Positions 10,165 to 20,285 of a DNA stretch of 64,000 nucleotides are shown here, one piece after another; position 1 is the stretch's first letter; the number at the start of each line of letters is the position of its first letter. A program made the translations under genes and the position numbers. The notes under the pieces are model-generated. The model saw only the letters and a list, made by a program, of their open reading frames with translations, made no database searches and was not told where the DNA came from. Origin of the DNA: Rapana venosa (Eukaryota > Mollusca > Gastropoda > Neogastropoda > Muricidae); the NCBI GenBank assembly GCA_028751875.1, contig CM054145.1:12815067-12879066 (forward strand), read 5' to 3'.

Positions 10165-10660
10165 TCATCATAGATTTTAGCAAGTTAATTAGACGTGCTG
10201 ATGTTGATTTTAGCACGTTGATAAGACAGTGATGAGGTTGATTTTAGCACGTTGATAAGACTGTGCAGAGCTAGCAAGTTGATAACACTGTTGATTGCTT
10301 CATTTTAGCAAGTTGATAACACTGTTGATTGTTTCATTTTAGCAAGTCGATAACACTGTTGATTGTTTCATTTTAGCAAGTCGATAACACTGTTGATTGT
10401 TTCATTTCAGCAAGCTGATAACACTCATTTTAGCAAGTTTCATTTCAGCAAGCTGATAACACTCATTTTAGCAAGTTGATAACACTGTTGATTGCTTCAT
10501 TTTAGCAAGTTGATAACACTGTTGATGCTTCATTTTAGCAAGTTGATAACACTGTTGATTGTTTCATTTTAGCAAGTTGATAACACTGTTGATTGCTTCA
10601 TTTTAGCAAGTTGATAACACTGTTGATTGCTTCATTTTAGCAAGTTGATATGGCCACTGA
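10165..10660. repeat. 34-bp minisatellite
   Basis: About fifteen tandem units of a 32-34-bp motif, core TTTTAGCAAGTTGATAACAC, run without spacers. The left units are more diverged (GCACGTTGATAAGAC forms). Two shortened units occur at about 10415-10450. It lies in an intron of the ASB-like gene. Confidence 0.9.
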
Positions 10661-10954
10661 ATGCTTGATTTCATTAGGTTACTAAAACCGGTAGTACAGA
10701 GTGGGAGAGAATGACCTCCAGCAGACTGTACTGAAGTGCATTGTTCTGATAGGGAAAGAGCAATATTGTTTTTCCGCAGTCTGTGACAAGACTGGATGAT
10801 CTAACTTGTATAAGTCAACTCTGAGGTGGAGTTGCTAGGTCAGGTGCTAACAATCCTCACAGACTCTGCAAGGAAGCGTGTTCTGTTACTGCCATTGTCA
10901 GTCAGGTAGGCTGTACATCAGGTTTGTACCTGGCTTCCTATTTCCTGACTACAG
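10661..10954. other. Intronic DNA, no recognised feature
   Basis: Unique-looking sequence ending in a pyrimidine tract and the ACAG acceptor of exon 3. Confidence 0.4.
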
Positions 10955-11074
10955 GTGGCTATGTTGCTGCCCCAGCACCCCAACTTGACGCAGTGCCTGC
11001 ACATGCTGTGTGTGTTTGTGTCATCCATGCCACTGGCCATCTTTGATCTGCTCTTCCTCTACAGACAGATGAAT
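10955..11074 (+). CDS. ASB-like gene, exon 3 (candidate)
   Basis: After a CTGACTACAG acceptor, 40 codons are open. They include a leucine-rich helical stretch LTQCLHMLC and AIFDLLFLYRQMN, compatible with ankyrin helices. The presumed donor (GAAT|GTTTAA) is weak, and a TAA follows directly in frame. Confidence 0.4.
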
Positions 11075-11229
11075 GTTTAAACATGTGCACTAAACGATGC
11101 TTTCATGTTGTAAGTGATGATTTTTTTTGGTCTACAAAGTAATAAATGACAATCTGTGTGTAAAGCCATTAGGCGAAAGGCTACCACCACCAGTTTTCAA
11201 GGAAAACATTTATGGTCGTTGTATTTCAG

Positions 11230-11384
11230 GTCATCCAAACGTGGCAAACAGAGTTGGGGTGACTGCAGCACACTGGCAGCAGATGCTGGCTCAGCTGAGT
11301 GTTTGAAAATACTGATAGCATATGGGGCTGACGTCAGTGCTACAACAAAGAGGTCCACAGACAATAGCTGGAATTCAGAGAGAG
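11230..11384 (+). CDS. ASB-like gene, exon 4 (internal frameshift)
   Basis: A GTATTTCAG acceptor and a GAGAG|GTATGG donor bound an ankyrin repeat. The first part reads GHPNVANRVGVTAAH in one frame. The second part reads LAADAGSAECLKILIAYGAD in another. The shift is at about 11272-11275 and amounts to one missing base. The exon ends with one base of a codon, which joins exactly with exon 5. Confidence 0.65.
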
Positions 11385-12091
11385 GTATGGTCTTTTAATT
11401 CTGCCTCCCATCACACAAAGCTTTTCGTTTTTATCTTTCAGCTTAAGTATACTTTCAGCTTACGTATAATTTTACCTCAATATGTCAATATCAAAATGTC
11501 GGTATTGTTTTCTGCACTACACCAAAATGATGCCGACTTCAGACAGTAAGCTCACTCTGCTGGCCAGTTTCGTGGGTACAGCCATAAAACCACAGCCAAC
11601 AGTCCACTCCTTCACCCACTAATTCACACCAACAAATACTGCAAATGCAAGTACTTTTATATCTAAGTTCACATAAAAAAAAATGCAAATGTATGTGCAT
11701 GTGAAATCACAGTAAATGCTGTAAAGTCATGCACATTTGTATCTAGCTTCACACCACCAAAATGTTGCAGATGCATGTTTATTTGTATAGATCTTTGGTG
11801 GTGGGTTTTTTTCTGACCCGTCTTCAGAAGTCAGTGAAGGATTGGAAGTTTATGATTTGCCTGGCGATTTTTAGTGGGTTTGGTCATTTTTTTCTTTGGT
11901 TCCACCGTTTAGTCTCTTCAGAACCGAAAAAGTATATTACACCTTTTGAAAATCAAATTACTTGCTGGTTTTGCATGGGAATTATCAAATTAAAAGAAAT
12001 ATATCATTGCAGGTGAATGAGAAATTATATAATTTATTCACTTGTTTCATTTTCACACCATATATTCATGTAATAAATGAATACAAACTAT

Positions 12092-12096
<5 letters not shown>
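11385..12096. other. Intronic DNA, no recognised feature
   Basis: AT-rich non-coding sequence between exon 4 and a (CT)n tract. ORFs here are short and unsupported. Confidence 0.4.

Positions 12097-12166
<70 letters not shown>
12097..12166. repeat. (CT)n microsatellite
   Basis: About 35 CT units with one interruption (TCCTC). Confidence 0.95.
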
Positions 12167-12170
<4 letters not shown>

Positions 12171-12814
12171 AGTACATATACGAGGTCATAGATTTGCTCT
12201 ACGTGCAAAACTCTCGTCAATGTTAACAGCCCAAATTGAACTGGGAATCAATAAGTTGTCATCATGCTCGTTCAATTGTTCTTACACATCTGGCGTTAAT
12301 TTCAGCACTGCTTTACTAAATCCCTTAATTTGACCTCAGTTGACCTTAATAACAGAACGGACGGAATTCTAAAAAAGTAATCAAACGACTATGATAGTTG
12401 AAGGCAAAAGTAGGTTAGCTGTAAAGCAGCACAATACAATGACATTATCCTTAACGGTAGAAAGCAGGTGATGTGCAAGTGCAAAACATAAAAATAAGTT
12501 GAGATAAGTGTAGGTAACAAGTGAAACCCAAGCTTTCTCCACGAATCTTGAGTGGTGATCTGGCCGGGTTCAAGAGTGTTAGATGTGCAGTGCACCAGGG
12601 TCCGATTTGCAGCACACATTTTTCCTTGAAGAGACCGACAGCAACAAGACAGTTCCCGGAAAATTTCCATCGAAGAAAACCCACTCTCACAGGGATACTA
12701 CTTATGCAGACAGGAAAAATTCTTTGACAAATGGCGCTGTTCTTGTGGCATTACAATCATGATTCTTCAAAAGGCAGAGCAGCCCAAATTTCAGACAAAG
12801 AAAGCAGCAGAACA

Positions 12815-12920
12815 CTACACTACACTACACTACACTACACTACACTACACTACACTACACTACACTACACTACACTACACTACACTACACTACACTACAC
12901 TACACTACACTACACTACAC
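12815..12920. repeat. (CTACA)n pentanucleotide array
   Basis: About 21 perfect ACACT/CTACA units. The reverse complement of the same motif forms another array at 55996-56060. Confidence 0.95.
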
Positions 12921-13112
12921 ATTATAACACAGTACAATACAATACAAAATGCAAAAGCTGTGCCATTGTTATTTAGTTGAAACCCAGTCAAGTATTGGAA
13001 ATGGATTTATACGCTTTGTTTGCATTCTCTTGTGCATTGAGCACTTTGTGGTCTTGAACCAGGTGTCTTCTAAAATGAGCTGGTACCTAGTAGTAGTACA
13101 GGATTAGGATGA

Positions 13113-13197
13113 ATGCCACTCGATTTGTTTGCTTTACAAGATTCAGCGCTATACAGATACCATACATTATTATATTATTATTATTATTATTATTATT
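13113..13197 (+). mobile_element. L2-like LINE 3' tail
   Basis: GCTTTACAAGATTCAGCGCT plus an (ATT)n tail, matching the 3' ends at 18503, 28471 and 42360. It is a strongly 5'-truncated copy. Confidence 0.7.
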
Positions 13198-13199
13198 TT

Positions 13200-13907
13200 C
13201 AGGGCCTAGTGTTCCACATTCATTGTTTCTGTGTGTACTTCTTGGGTTATTTTAGTATAAAGCTGACGTGCTTCATCACTGAATACAATTTGAACGTTAT
13301 GAGAAAACACATTAGACTATTTCTTAATTTTCTGTAGATAATGAAATTCTATTCCAGGGTATCTAGCTTACCACTGATCATCACACCCAGGGATGACATC
13401 TTGTTCTACCACTTCTTCTATCATGGAGGACAGGGACACAGAACTGTTCCTGGTGATGCATCCATACTTGTCAGCAAAACGTTTGAAGGACAGTTTCATG
13501 CTGCTGGGCTGGTGCCTTTTTGTTAAGCTGTCTAAGTCAAACCTTTAAAATAGCTGCACATTTGACATTCGGAAATAAATTGTTTCTTAGCTAAAAATGA
13601 GGCTGGGTGATGTTTGAAAAGTCATCAGACATCCACGAGGTTCACATTTGCCTGTGTATTTAATAAATTTTGTGAATGTCAGTTAAACCAAACACGACAT
13701 ACCAGTTGTCTTCATCGAATAGGTCAACAAGAAAGCATCTCAGATACTTCTTTATGGATTTCTGAAAGTGTACCAGTGTCACTCCGATATTTTACAACAG
13801 ATATGAAAACATCAGGACTGCAGGTGGTCCAGAACAGAACTCTTCTTTGAAATGGGAGCAGTGTTATATTTTTGCACTAAAAGATGTGCTACAATACTTC
13901 AGAGGCA
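13200..13907. other. Intronic DNA with an unproven open block
   Basis: Bases 13358-13521 lie between ATTCCAG and a GTTAAG donor-like site and are open in two frames. Exon 4 already joins exon 5 in phase without them, so I do not call an exon. Confidence 0.25.
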
Positions 13908-13937
13908 GGTGTGTGGTGTGTGTGTGTGTGTGTGTGT

Positions 13938-13979
<42 letters not shown>

Positions 13980-13990
13980 GTGTGATGTGT
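13908..13990. repeat. (TG)n microsatellite
   Basis: A TG array with two interruptions lies at the left edge of the L2-like LINE and probably grew inside it. Confidence 0.9.
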
Positions 13991-15123
13991 GTTGTTTCTT
14001 GGCCCTGTTCTTTTCACTATCTACACTGCTCCTCTTTCACATATAATAAATGGTCATTAGATCAACCATCATTTTTATGCAGATGACTCTCAGATTCAAA
14101 GCAGTGATACACCTGAAAATCCGCCTCCTCTCTTGATTGATATGTCCTACTACCTTCGAGATATCTAAAATTGGATGTTACAGAACACGTTACAGCTAAA
14201 TGCAGATAAAACCGAAGCCATGCTTGTAGGGACCAAACACAAACTCTCTTCTATCACAACAGCTTCAATAGAATTCGGCAATACGTATGTCCATCTATCC
14301 ACTGCTGTGAAATATCTAGGGGTCGTTATCGACGACACACTCTCTATGCAAAAATTAATCACCCAAACATGCCAGTTGTGCTACTATCAATTACGGCGCA
14401 TCAGTGCAGTTCGAAAGTACCTGTCCACTGATGCAACAGCCAAACTAGTCTCGTCTCCCATTCTCTCATGTCTGGACTATTGTAATTCTCTTCTGGCTGA
14501 TCTGCCAGCATCATCTATCCACTCCCTTCAACGTATACAAAACTCTGCAGCTCGACTAGTCCTCAGAAAGAAAAAAATCTGATCACATTACTCCTCTCTT
14601 GCAATCTCTCCACTGGCTGCCTGTGCCACAGAGAGTAAACTATAAGATCAGTACCCTGTGTTATAAATGCCTCCACAAAACAGCACCTTCCTACCTCTGT
14701 AAATGTCTTCACCTGTACACTTCTTCTTGTTCCCTCTGCTCTGCTGCAGATACCTTGTACTTAAGAATACCTAGATTCAACCAGTCCACCGTTGGCCGTC
14801 GCTCTTTCTCTGTTCCTGTTCCATCGATCTGGAATGACCTCCCTCTCTCCCTTTGCCAAAAGCCTTCTTATTACGCTTTTAAATCCGGCCTCAAAACACA
14901 TTTATGTCAAACCTAAGAATTTCCCCTCTTGTTCCCTCTCATTTTTGTCCCTGCCCTCAACAGCCAAAACCCCATCACCCTGCCCGAGTGTAAAACCTTT
15001 ATGTGCGTGCGTGCGTGTGTGTATACATTGAATTTGTAAAAACTATTAATTGTAACTGGCTACATGTGAATGAGTGGGATGAACGAAAGCCCTTTGGTTT
15101 GTTTTTTGCAAGATATGGTGCCT

Positions 15124-15159
<36 letters not shown>

Positions 15160-15160
15160 T
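13990..15160 (+). mobile_element. L2/CR1-like LINE, 5'-truncated, with complete 3' end
   Basis: The RT fragment starts near a GPVLF box. An FYADDSQIQ catalytic motif lies at about 14070. Then 14175-14582 reads LNADKTEAMLVG, VKYLGVVIDDTLSM, LDYCNSLLADLP and LQRIQNSAARLVL. After one frameshift, 14599-14916 continues with QSLHWLPVPQRVNYK and KSGLKTHL. This is the standard CR1/L2-group RT C-terminus. The 3' UTR (14917-15123) is followed by an (ATT)n tail. The same 3' UTR recurs inverted at 16138-16317. It sits in the intron between ASB-like exons 4 and 5. Confidence 0.88.
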
Positions 15161-15164
15161 TCAT

Positions 15165-16137
15165 CTTAAGTATCTTTATAAATTGTGATATTATAGGGAC
15201 GAAAAAAGAAGCTGGGGTAGGGGAGGGTGGTGTTGGAAGTCTGGATCAGGGTTTGGGGCGGGGGAAAGGGGATGCACACACTTTTGAATATGGGTGGACA
15301 AGTAACGGAAATCATCGAGTGACCTGCAATGAGTGCCAGAACATGCAGCTCTTGAATAATACTTAAGTGCAAACAAAACAACGAAAAAAACTCTCATTTG
15401 TAATGAGTATGTAACAAGTGAAAAGTAAAAAACCATATGTCTAAAAATTATGAGCAAAAGGAACTCTAGTCGGCTAAGAGAGAATGTCTTAGTGATTAGA
15501 ATAAAGAGCCAAGTGGACTATGCAGTAATGATATGAAAACATCAGTGAAGGATCAACTGAAGGCGGGTGACGATAGTGAGGTAAGAACAGGTCTGTCATC
15601 TTTCAGCATCTGGCATATCAATAATTGTGATGAACAGTTATGCTGTGACTACATAGGCAAAAAACATTTACAACATATTTGGTCTTTAAAACGGTTCAAT
15701 TTCCATCTGCAGGCCAGAGAAACAAAAACGATTTTATGGGGTAACTATCAGTTTATGTTTTACCACAACACTCCAATTGTGTTATTTCTCCACATACATT
15801 TAGATAACCAAATCTCATTTTGTTACACTGGGATAACGTTTGTTTGTTTTTTGAACGATTTGATAGCATTCTTGATGAAATTTGTTTTCAGTTTTTAGAT
15901 CTGTTATAATGTATGCAGCACCAGCTTTGTTGTTCAAGTAAAAACTTTTAAATGATTTGAATAATTTTCTTCCAAATGAGTTTTCGCATAAGAAGATACT
16001 GAATTTACATTATGTACTATTCTTTCTTGGGTGGATATAGTCGATATCAAATTTGTCTCGTTTTAGCTTCCGAGTTGGAGTGTGGGATACTTAATCTCTT
16101 TTAGCAATGTGTGTATTTGGATTCAACCCGACATTTA
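15165..16137. other. Intronic DNA, no recognised feature
   Basis: Non-coding sequence between two inverted L2-like 3' ends. The ORF at 15533-15898 has no recognisable motif. Confidence 0.4.
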
Positions 16138-16317
16138 GTAATAATAATAGTAATAATAATAATAATACATGGAATTTATATAGCGCCATATCTTGAAAAC
16201 CCCCCAAATCATAGCGCTTTTATTCATCCCACTCATTCACATGCAGCCAGTTACAATCAATAGTTTTTACAAATTCAAATGTATACACTCACACGCACTT
16301 TAGCGTTTTAGATGTAT
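16138..16317 (-). mobile_element. L2-like LINE 3' end (inverted copy)
   Basis: In the minus direction, AATTTGTAAAAACTATTGAT, GGCTGCATGTGAATGAGTGG and an AAGATATGGCGCTATATAAA tail with ATT repeats match 15025-15160. It is about 1 kb away in the opposite orientation, so the two could pair in a transcript. Confidence 0.8.
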
Positions 16318-16385
16318 ATATACCTCGTATGGTATTAGATGATATCTTTGTCAGACTTCAGGTTTACTACTGATTGTAAGTCATT

Positions 16386-16386
<1 letters not shown>

Positions 16387-16458
<72 letters not shown>

Positions 16459-16480
16459 ACGCGTGCGTGCGTGCGTGCAT
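16387..16480. repeat. (TG)n/(TGCG)n microsatellite
   Basis: A TG array grades into TGCG units just before exon 5. The purine-pyrimidine alternation can adopt Z-DNA. Confidence 0.9.
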
Positions 16481-16509
16481 TATATGGTATTTTTGTTCTT
16501 TGGTTGCAG

Positions 16510-16783
16510 ACTTAGAGGTTTATAAGGCACTTGGCCTGTGGTCAAGATTCCGTTTCTGTTGTGAAGAGAATAGCACTCCTTTACACGTGGCTGCCCAGGG
16601 AAACCACCTGGAGTGTGTGCAATTACTCCTTGGCCATGGGGCCACCATCAATGCCATGAAGAGCAGGCAACACAGCCCATTGTACCTTGCAGCCAGAGGG
16701 GGGCATCCAGAGTGCATGATGCTGATGCTTCAACACTCTGGTCACTGTGCTGATGTCTCCGCTCTTACAGACAGACACACAGG
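16510..16783 (+). CDS. ASB-like gene, exon 5 (two ankyrin repeats)
   Basis: A TTGGTTGCAG acceptor and an AGG|GTGAGT donor bound 91 open codons. The peptide has two clear ankyrin repeats: NSTPLHVAAQGNHLECVQLL with GHGATINA, and HSPLYLAARGGHPECMMLML. With one base carried over from exon 4, the first codon is GAC and the frame fits. The exon ends with two bases of a codon, but exon 6 needs one, so the junction is off by one base. Confidence 0.8.
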
Positions 16784-16947
16784 GTGAGTTGATGCACATG
16801 TCTGTACATTTTCTCCTCTCTGTCTTCTTGTCAGCAAACAGGATCTTCACCACATGTTAAGCCCACTGCCTAGTTTTGATACAGTGAAATGAATTAGAGG
16901 AAATCTGGCTTCTTACTTAATTGCCTAATTTTCTTCATTTTTTTCAG

Positions 16948-17154
16948 ATACAGCACTAATACAATGTCTCCGCCCTGATGAAAAGATGAGGGAGTGCATC
17001 AAGGAGCTGGTGTACAGGGGAGCAGATGTCAGCCACCACAACAGTCATGGTATATCTGCAATACATCAAGCTGTGTACAATAGCTGGGACATGGCTATGA
17101 TGAAGCTGCTCATTTTGGAAGGCCGTGGCATGGACTTTGACAGAATAAAAGGAG
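16948..17154 (+). CDS. ASB-like gene, exon 6
   Basis: A TTTTTTCAG acceptor and a GGAG|GTAAGT donor (strong consensus) bound an ankyrin-type peptide: DTALIQCL, ECIKELVYRGADVSHHNSHG and ISAIHQAVYNSWDMAMMKLL. The single leftover base joins exon 7 in phase. The start does not fit exon 5 (one-base mismatch). Confidence 0.75.
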
Positions 17155-17605
17155 GTAAGTTTATTAGATGTGTGAGTGACACTTCGAATTGCTCCATTCT
17201 GAAACCTTTATGTAGTGGTGGTGGCTGAAAGGGCAGTATAGAGTTCTGCAAGTATGGAATGCAGAGGGGACTGTTTGAATGTCTCTCAAACGATTCAGGC
17301 TGTGGGAATGTTTTTGCACCACATTTTGCCATGTCAAAATGGTGGGGTTTTTTCCATAAAAAGAGTTCCAGAAAAAAATACAGGACAAACGTAAAGATGA
17401 TAAACACATAATTGGAAACATTAGTTACCTGTTTTTAATTATACCTGATTTGATTTGATTTAGATAAAGGTATCATTGTAAATTTACATCTACCCATTAC
17501 TGTTTTCTTGTTATTCAAAGTGCTGTTATTGTTCATCGACATCAAAGCTTTGAATGAATGAGTGACGTACAGTAACTGTCATCTGGAAGTGTGTGTTATA
17601 CACAG
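17155..17605. other. Intron between exons 6 and 7
   Basis: Opens with GTAAGT and ends with a TACACAG acceptor. No other feature. Confidence 0.6.
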
Positions 17606-18141
17606 GAAGCCCCCTTATGACACTGATGGACCGACAGTTGCGCCATTACCGCGATGGCAAAGAAACAAGTCTGGATGAAAGCGCAGCCATATTGTTTCTC
17701 AGAATGGGAGCGACACGGAAAGAATTAAGGCGCTGTTGTGGTGGAGCTCAATCTTCCAAAACAGCCCCTTGAGACGCTGATCAAGTCATTCGGCCACCTG
17801 TCTTCCATGTCTGAACTAGACGCAGAGCGTGCATCAAGGTCTCTCTTTTCAGAGTACCTGACCGCTCCTGATGGCTTTGCTGCCAGGTGGGTTTGCAGTG
17901 GAACTCTATGGCACCGTCCTGAACAACAAATGACAGAAGAAGGCAGAAAGAAGAAAGTCTAAAAGCGATCGTTGCCGAAAAGAATAGGCAATATGAACAA
18001 CGCTGCACAGAGGTGCCCTCCTTGCTCCATCTGAGTCGTGCAGCCATCAGGGCCAACCTCCAGGCTGATGTCAGGAAGGTGATCTCTTGGCCTGTGCCAC
18101 CATGTTTCAAAAGGGACATTCTTTTAGGCTACGACCTGTGA
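17606..18141 (+). CDS. ASB-like gene, last exon with SOCS box (frame-broken)
   Basis: It opens in phase with exon 6 and reads SPLMTLMDRQLRHYRDGKE through MGATRKEL. A one-base shift at about 17730 moves the frame to VVELNLPKQPLETLIKSFGH. Further shifts and a TGA lie at about 17890-17935. The last frame reads SLKAIVAEKNRQYEQRC and then the SOCS box: BC-box SLLHLSRAAIRANL at about 18020-18062, Cul5-box-like SWPVPPCFKRDILLGYDL, and a TGA stop at 18139-18141. Each segment is well conserved while the frame is broken, which is odd for an old pseudogene. Confidence 0.75.
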
Positions 18142-18167
18142 TCACTATATCGGGTGTATGTGAGAAG

Positions 18168-18570
18168 GAAGGTGGCAGGATGGTTAAGACGTTTGCCTGC
18201 CAACAAGTAAACCGTGAGGTTCTGGGTTCGATTCCAAGCCTCGCCCTTTCTTCCCAGTTTGACAAACAAATGGAACTGAATGTCAAAGTCCGGATGAGAC
18301 TATAAACCGAGGCCCCGTGTGCGAACGCATGCAGAACATCTTGCGCACACGTTAAATCCTGTTCCACTTTTCGAAAGAGTAGGCCATTGTGTGCCGGCGG
18401 GAACAGATGACAAAATTTACAAAACCGCATACACACGGGGACTGGATGTAAAAAAGCACATGAGTGCTCATTCCATTATCCTCGATATAAAAAGTCATCT
18501 GAGCGCTTTGATTTGATGCTTTACAAGATTCAGCGCTACATAAATTCCATACATTATTATTATTTATAAT
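18168..18570 (+). mobile_element. SINE B with L2-type tail
   Basis: A tRNA-like head (GGTGGCAGGATGGTTAAGAC, then GGTTCTGGGTTCGATTCC as B-box) is followed by the SINE B body: CGGATGAGACTATAAACCGA, GCAGAACATCTTGCGCAC, GAGTAGGCCATTGTGTGCC and ACACGGGGACTGGATGTAAA. It ends at 18503-18570 with GAGCGCTTTGATTTG...CAGCGCTACATAAATTCC and ATT repeats, the tail of the L2-like LINE. It starts 26 bp after the ASB-like stop codon. Confidence 0.85.
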
Positions 18571-18825
18571 GTATGTATGTTACGCATAGTGTTGAGCTTG
18601 GGAGAATGTTTCAGCCATAAGCTGTTACAGCCCCAGCATCACAACAGACTGCATGACCTGCTATGAAGGTTGCTGGGATTACCAATAGGCCCAGTTCTGT
18701 GTTGATAGCATCATAAGTGTGTGACTTTCTTTTCTTTGGTCCTTATGACGCATGCTAGTTTCGTCATTACTTAGTTCCAAGGGCTTGTATTTACAAATTT
18801 TCCGATTGTTTAGTGAGTGAAAGTA

Positions 18826-18828
<3 letters not shown>
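18571..18828. other. No recognisable feature
   Basis: Non-coding spacer before a (TG)n array. Confidence 0.4.
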
Positions 18829-18873
<45 letters not shown>

Positions 18874-18874
18874 T
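18829..18874. repeat. (TG)n microsatellite
   Basis: About 21 TG units. Confidence 0.95.
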
Positions 18875-19057
18875 GTATGCAAGTATTATCATGTAACTCA
18901 GTAGGTTTCTTAAAGCAATAAATTCCATAAACTATTGTGAATCTTTATATTTGTAATTCGTGGCCTTTATAGCTTGCTTACATATGTTTGTGTGGACACG
19001 CCCAAAAGAGGTGTTTACTTTTCTGTTTTAAACTATTTCAATTTCAAATTCATTTTC

Positions 19058-19073
19058 ACACACACACAACACA

Positions 19074-19128
<55 letters not shown>

Positions 19129-19175
19129 ACACACACATACACTCACTCACTCACTCACTCACACATGCACACACA
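19058..19175. repeat. (CA)n with (CACT)n microsatellite
   Basis: A CA array interrupted by CACCA, followed by about five CACT units. Confidence 0.9.
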
Positions 19176-19242
19176 TACATGAATAACTTTTTGTCTTAAA
19201 CATTCCAAAATGATTTTAAATCCAAAGTAATTTTTCTCTCTT

Positions 19243-19244
<2 letters not shown>

Positions 19245-19331
<87 letters not shown>

Positions 19332-19345
19332 CGCGCGCGCGCGCG
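19245..19345. repeat. (CA)n then (GC)n microsatellite
   Basis: About 40 CA units end in ATGCGCGCGCGCGCGC immediately upstream of a SINE B head. Confidence 0.95.
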
Positions 19346-19500
19346 GGAAGATGGGATAACCTGATGGTGTTAGAGCGTTGTGCATTGCCCTTCCAATCTG
19401 CTGACCTGGGTCCGATTCCGTTCAAGGGATTTTACCAATCAGCGCCGACTCTGCTCCCCTTAAAAGTCCTTTGGATGAGACTATAAACCAAGGTCCCTCA
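19346..19500 (+). mobile_element. SINE B, 5' half
   Basis: Head GGGATAACCTGATGGTGTTA, B-box GGTCCGATTCC, then GGATGAGACTATAAACCAAG. The 3' half is missing; the next block at 19601 supplies a different 3' half. Confidence 0.7.
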
Positions 19501-19573
19501 ACTGAAAAGCAGGTCTTCAGCATGGAAGGAAGGAACAACAATAGTGACATGATAAACGACCAATAAGGTTACA

Positions 19574-19600
19574 ACACACACACACACACACACACACACA
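19574..19600. repeat. (CA)n microsatellite
   Basis: About 13 CA units separate two SINE B halves. Confidence 0.9.
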
Positions 19601-19802
19601 GCGCCGACTCCACTCCCCCAAAAAGTCCGTATAAAAATAGTATAATCCACTGCACCTCTCTGTGCACCAAAGCATGCAGAACATCTTGCGCATACGTTAA
19701 AACCTGTTCCACCATTGGGACGACAACATTTACTATACCAAATGTAAATGGTGACTGGACAAAAAAAGCACATTGACGCTCATCCATTATCCTCTATTGT
19801 AA
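19601..19802 (+). mobile_element. SINE B, body and 3' part
   Basis: CAGCGCCGACTCCACTCCCC, GCAGAACATCTTGCGCATAC and a diverged GACTGGACAAAAAAAGCACA correspond to the SINE B body. Its head may have been replaced by the (CA)n array. Confidence 0.65.
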
Positions 19803-19814
19803 AATATTTTAAAA

Positions 19815-19878
19815 TAATACACACACACGTATACACACACGTATGCACGCACGCACGCGCACGCACCCCACACACACA

Positions 19879-19923
<45 letters not shown>
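19815..19923. repeat. (CA)n/(GCAC)n microsatellite
   Basis: A mixed CA and GCAC array ends directly at the head of the next SINE B. Confidence 0.9.
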
Positions 19924-19926
<3 letters not shown>

Positions 19927-20285
19927 GATGGGATAGCCTGTTGGTTACAGCGTTGCACATTGCTCTCACGTTCTGAAGGCTCGGGTTCGATCCTAGGCTT
20001 GAGCCGCCACCAGGACGCCGCCCGTTCACAGGGGTTTTCCCCCTTGCCTTCAGTGCCGACTCCACTCCCTAGAACATCCTTCGAATGAGACTGGAAACCA
20101 AAATCCTGCGTGTGAACGCACGCAGAACACCTTGCACATACTTTATATCCTGTTCTACCTTTTGGAAGAGTAGGCCATCGTGTGCAGGTGGGAAGGGATG
20201 ACAAATTTTACCAAAACGCATGCACATAGGGACTGGATGTAAAAAAAAAGCATATGAGTGCTTATTAGGCTATCTTCGAAATAGA
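19924..20285 (+). mobile_element. SINE B, full length
   Basis: Head GGGATGGGATAGCCTGTTGG, B-box GGCTCGGGTTCGATCC, body TTCGAATGAGACTGGAAACC, GAAGAGTAGGCCATCGTGTG and CATAGGGACTGGATGTAAAA. It is about 360 bp with an A-rich 3' end and no ATT tail. Confidence 0.85.

Larger units (their letters stand above)
8651..18141 (+). pseudogene. ASB-like gene (ankyrin repeats plus SOCS box), frame-broken
   Basis: Seven exon-like blocks on the plus strand encode ankyrin repeats and, at the end, a SOCS box. The exon entries below give the details. ASB proteins are substrate adaptors of Elongin B/C-Cullin5 ubiquitin ligases: ankyrin repeats bind substrate and the SOCS box binds Elongin and Cullin5. Phases agree for exon 4 to 5 and exon 6 to 7. 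They disagree for exon 2 to 3 and exon 5 to 6. Exon 4 and exon 7 contain internal frame shifts, and an in-frame stop lies before the SOCS box. It is therefore a pseudogene or a real gene with indel errors in this assembly. The introns hold an L2-like LINE and microsatellites. No 5' exon or promoter is identified. Confidence 0.65.

Noticed and set aside
10165..10660. CRISPR-like array at 10.2 kb (and at 58.3 kb)
   Set aside because: Units are head-to-tail without unique spacers, the genome is eukaryotic and there are no cas genes. They are minisatellites.
13341..13526. Open block with acceptor and donor-like ends as an extra ASB-like exon
   Set aside because: Exon 4 joins exon 5 in phase without it. 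Including it gives a stop in the frame carried over from exon 4, and it shows no ankyrin motif.
16392..16509. N-terminal Cys/Val/Ala/Arg part of the ORF that runs into ASB-like exon 5
   Set aside because: It is the (TG)n/(TGCG)n array. The coding part starts at the acceptor at 16510.
19924..20000. tRNA genes at the heads of SINE A, B, C and D
   Set aside because: A- and B-box-like motifs are present, but no complete cloverleaf with acceptor and anticodon arms could be seen, and the sequence continues into SINE bodies.
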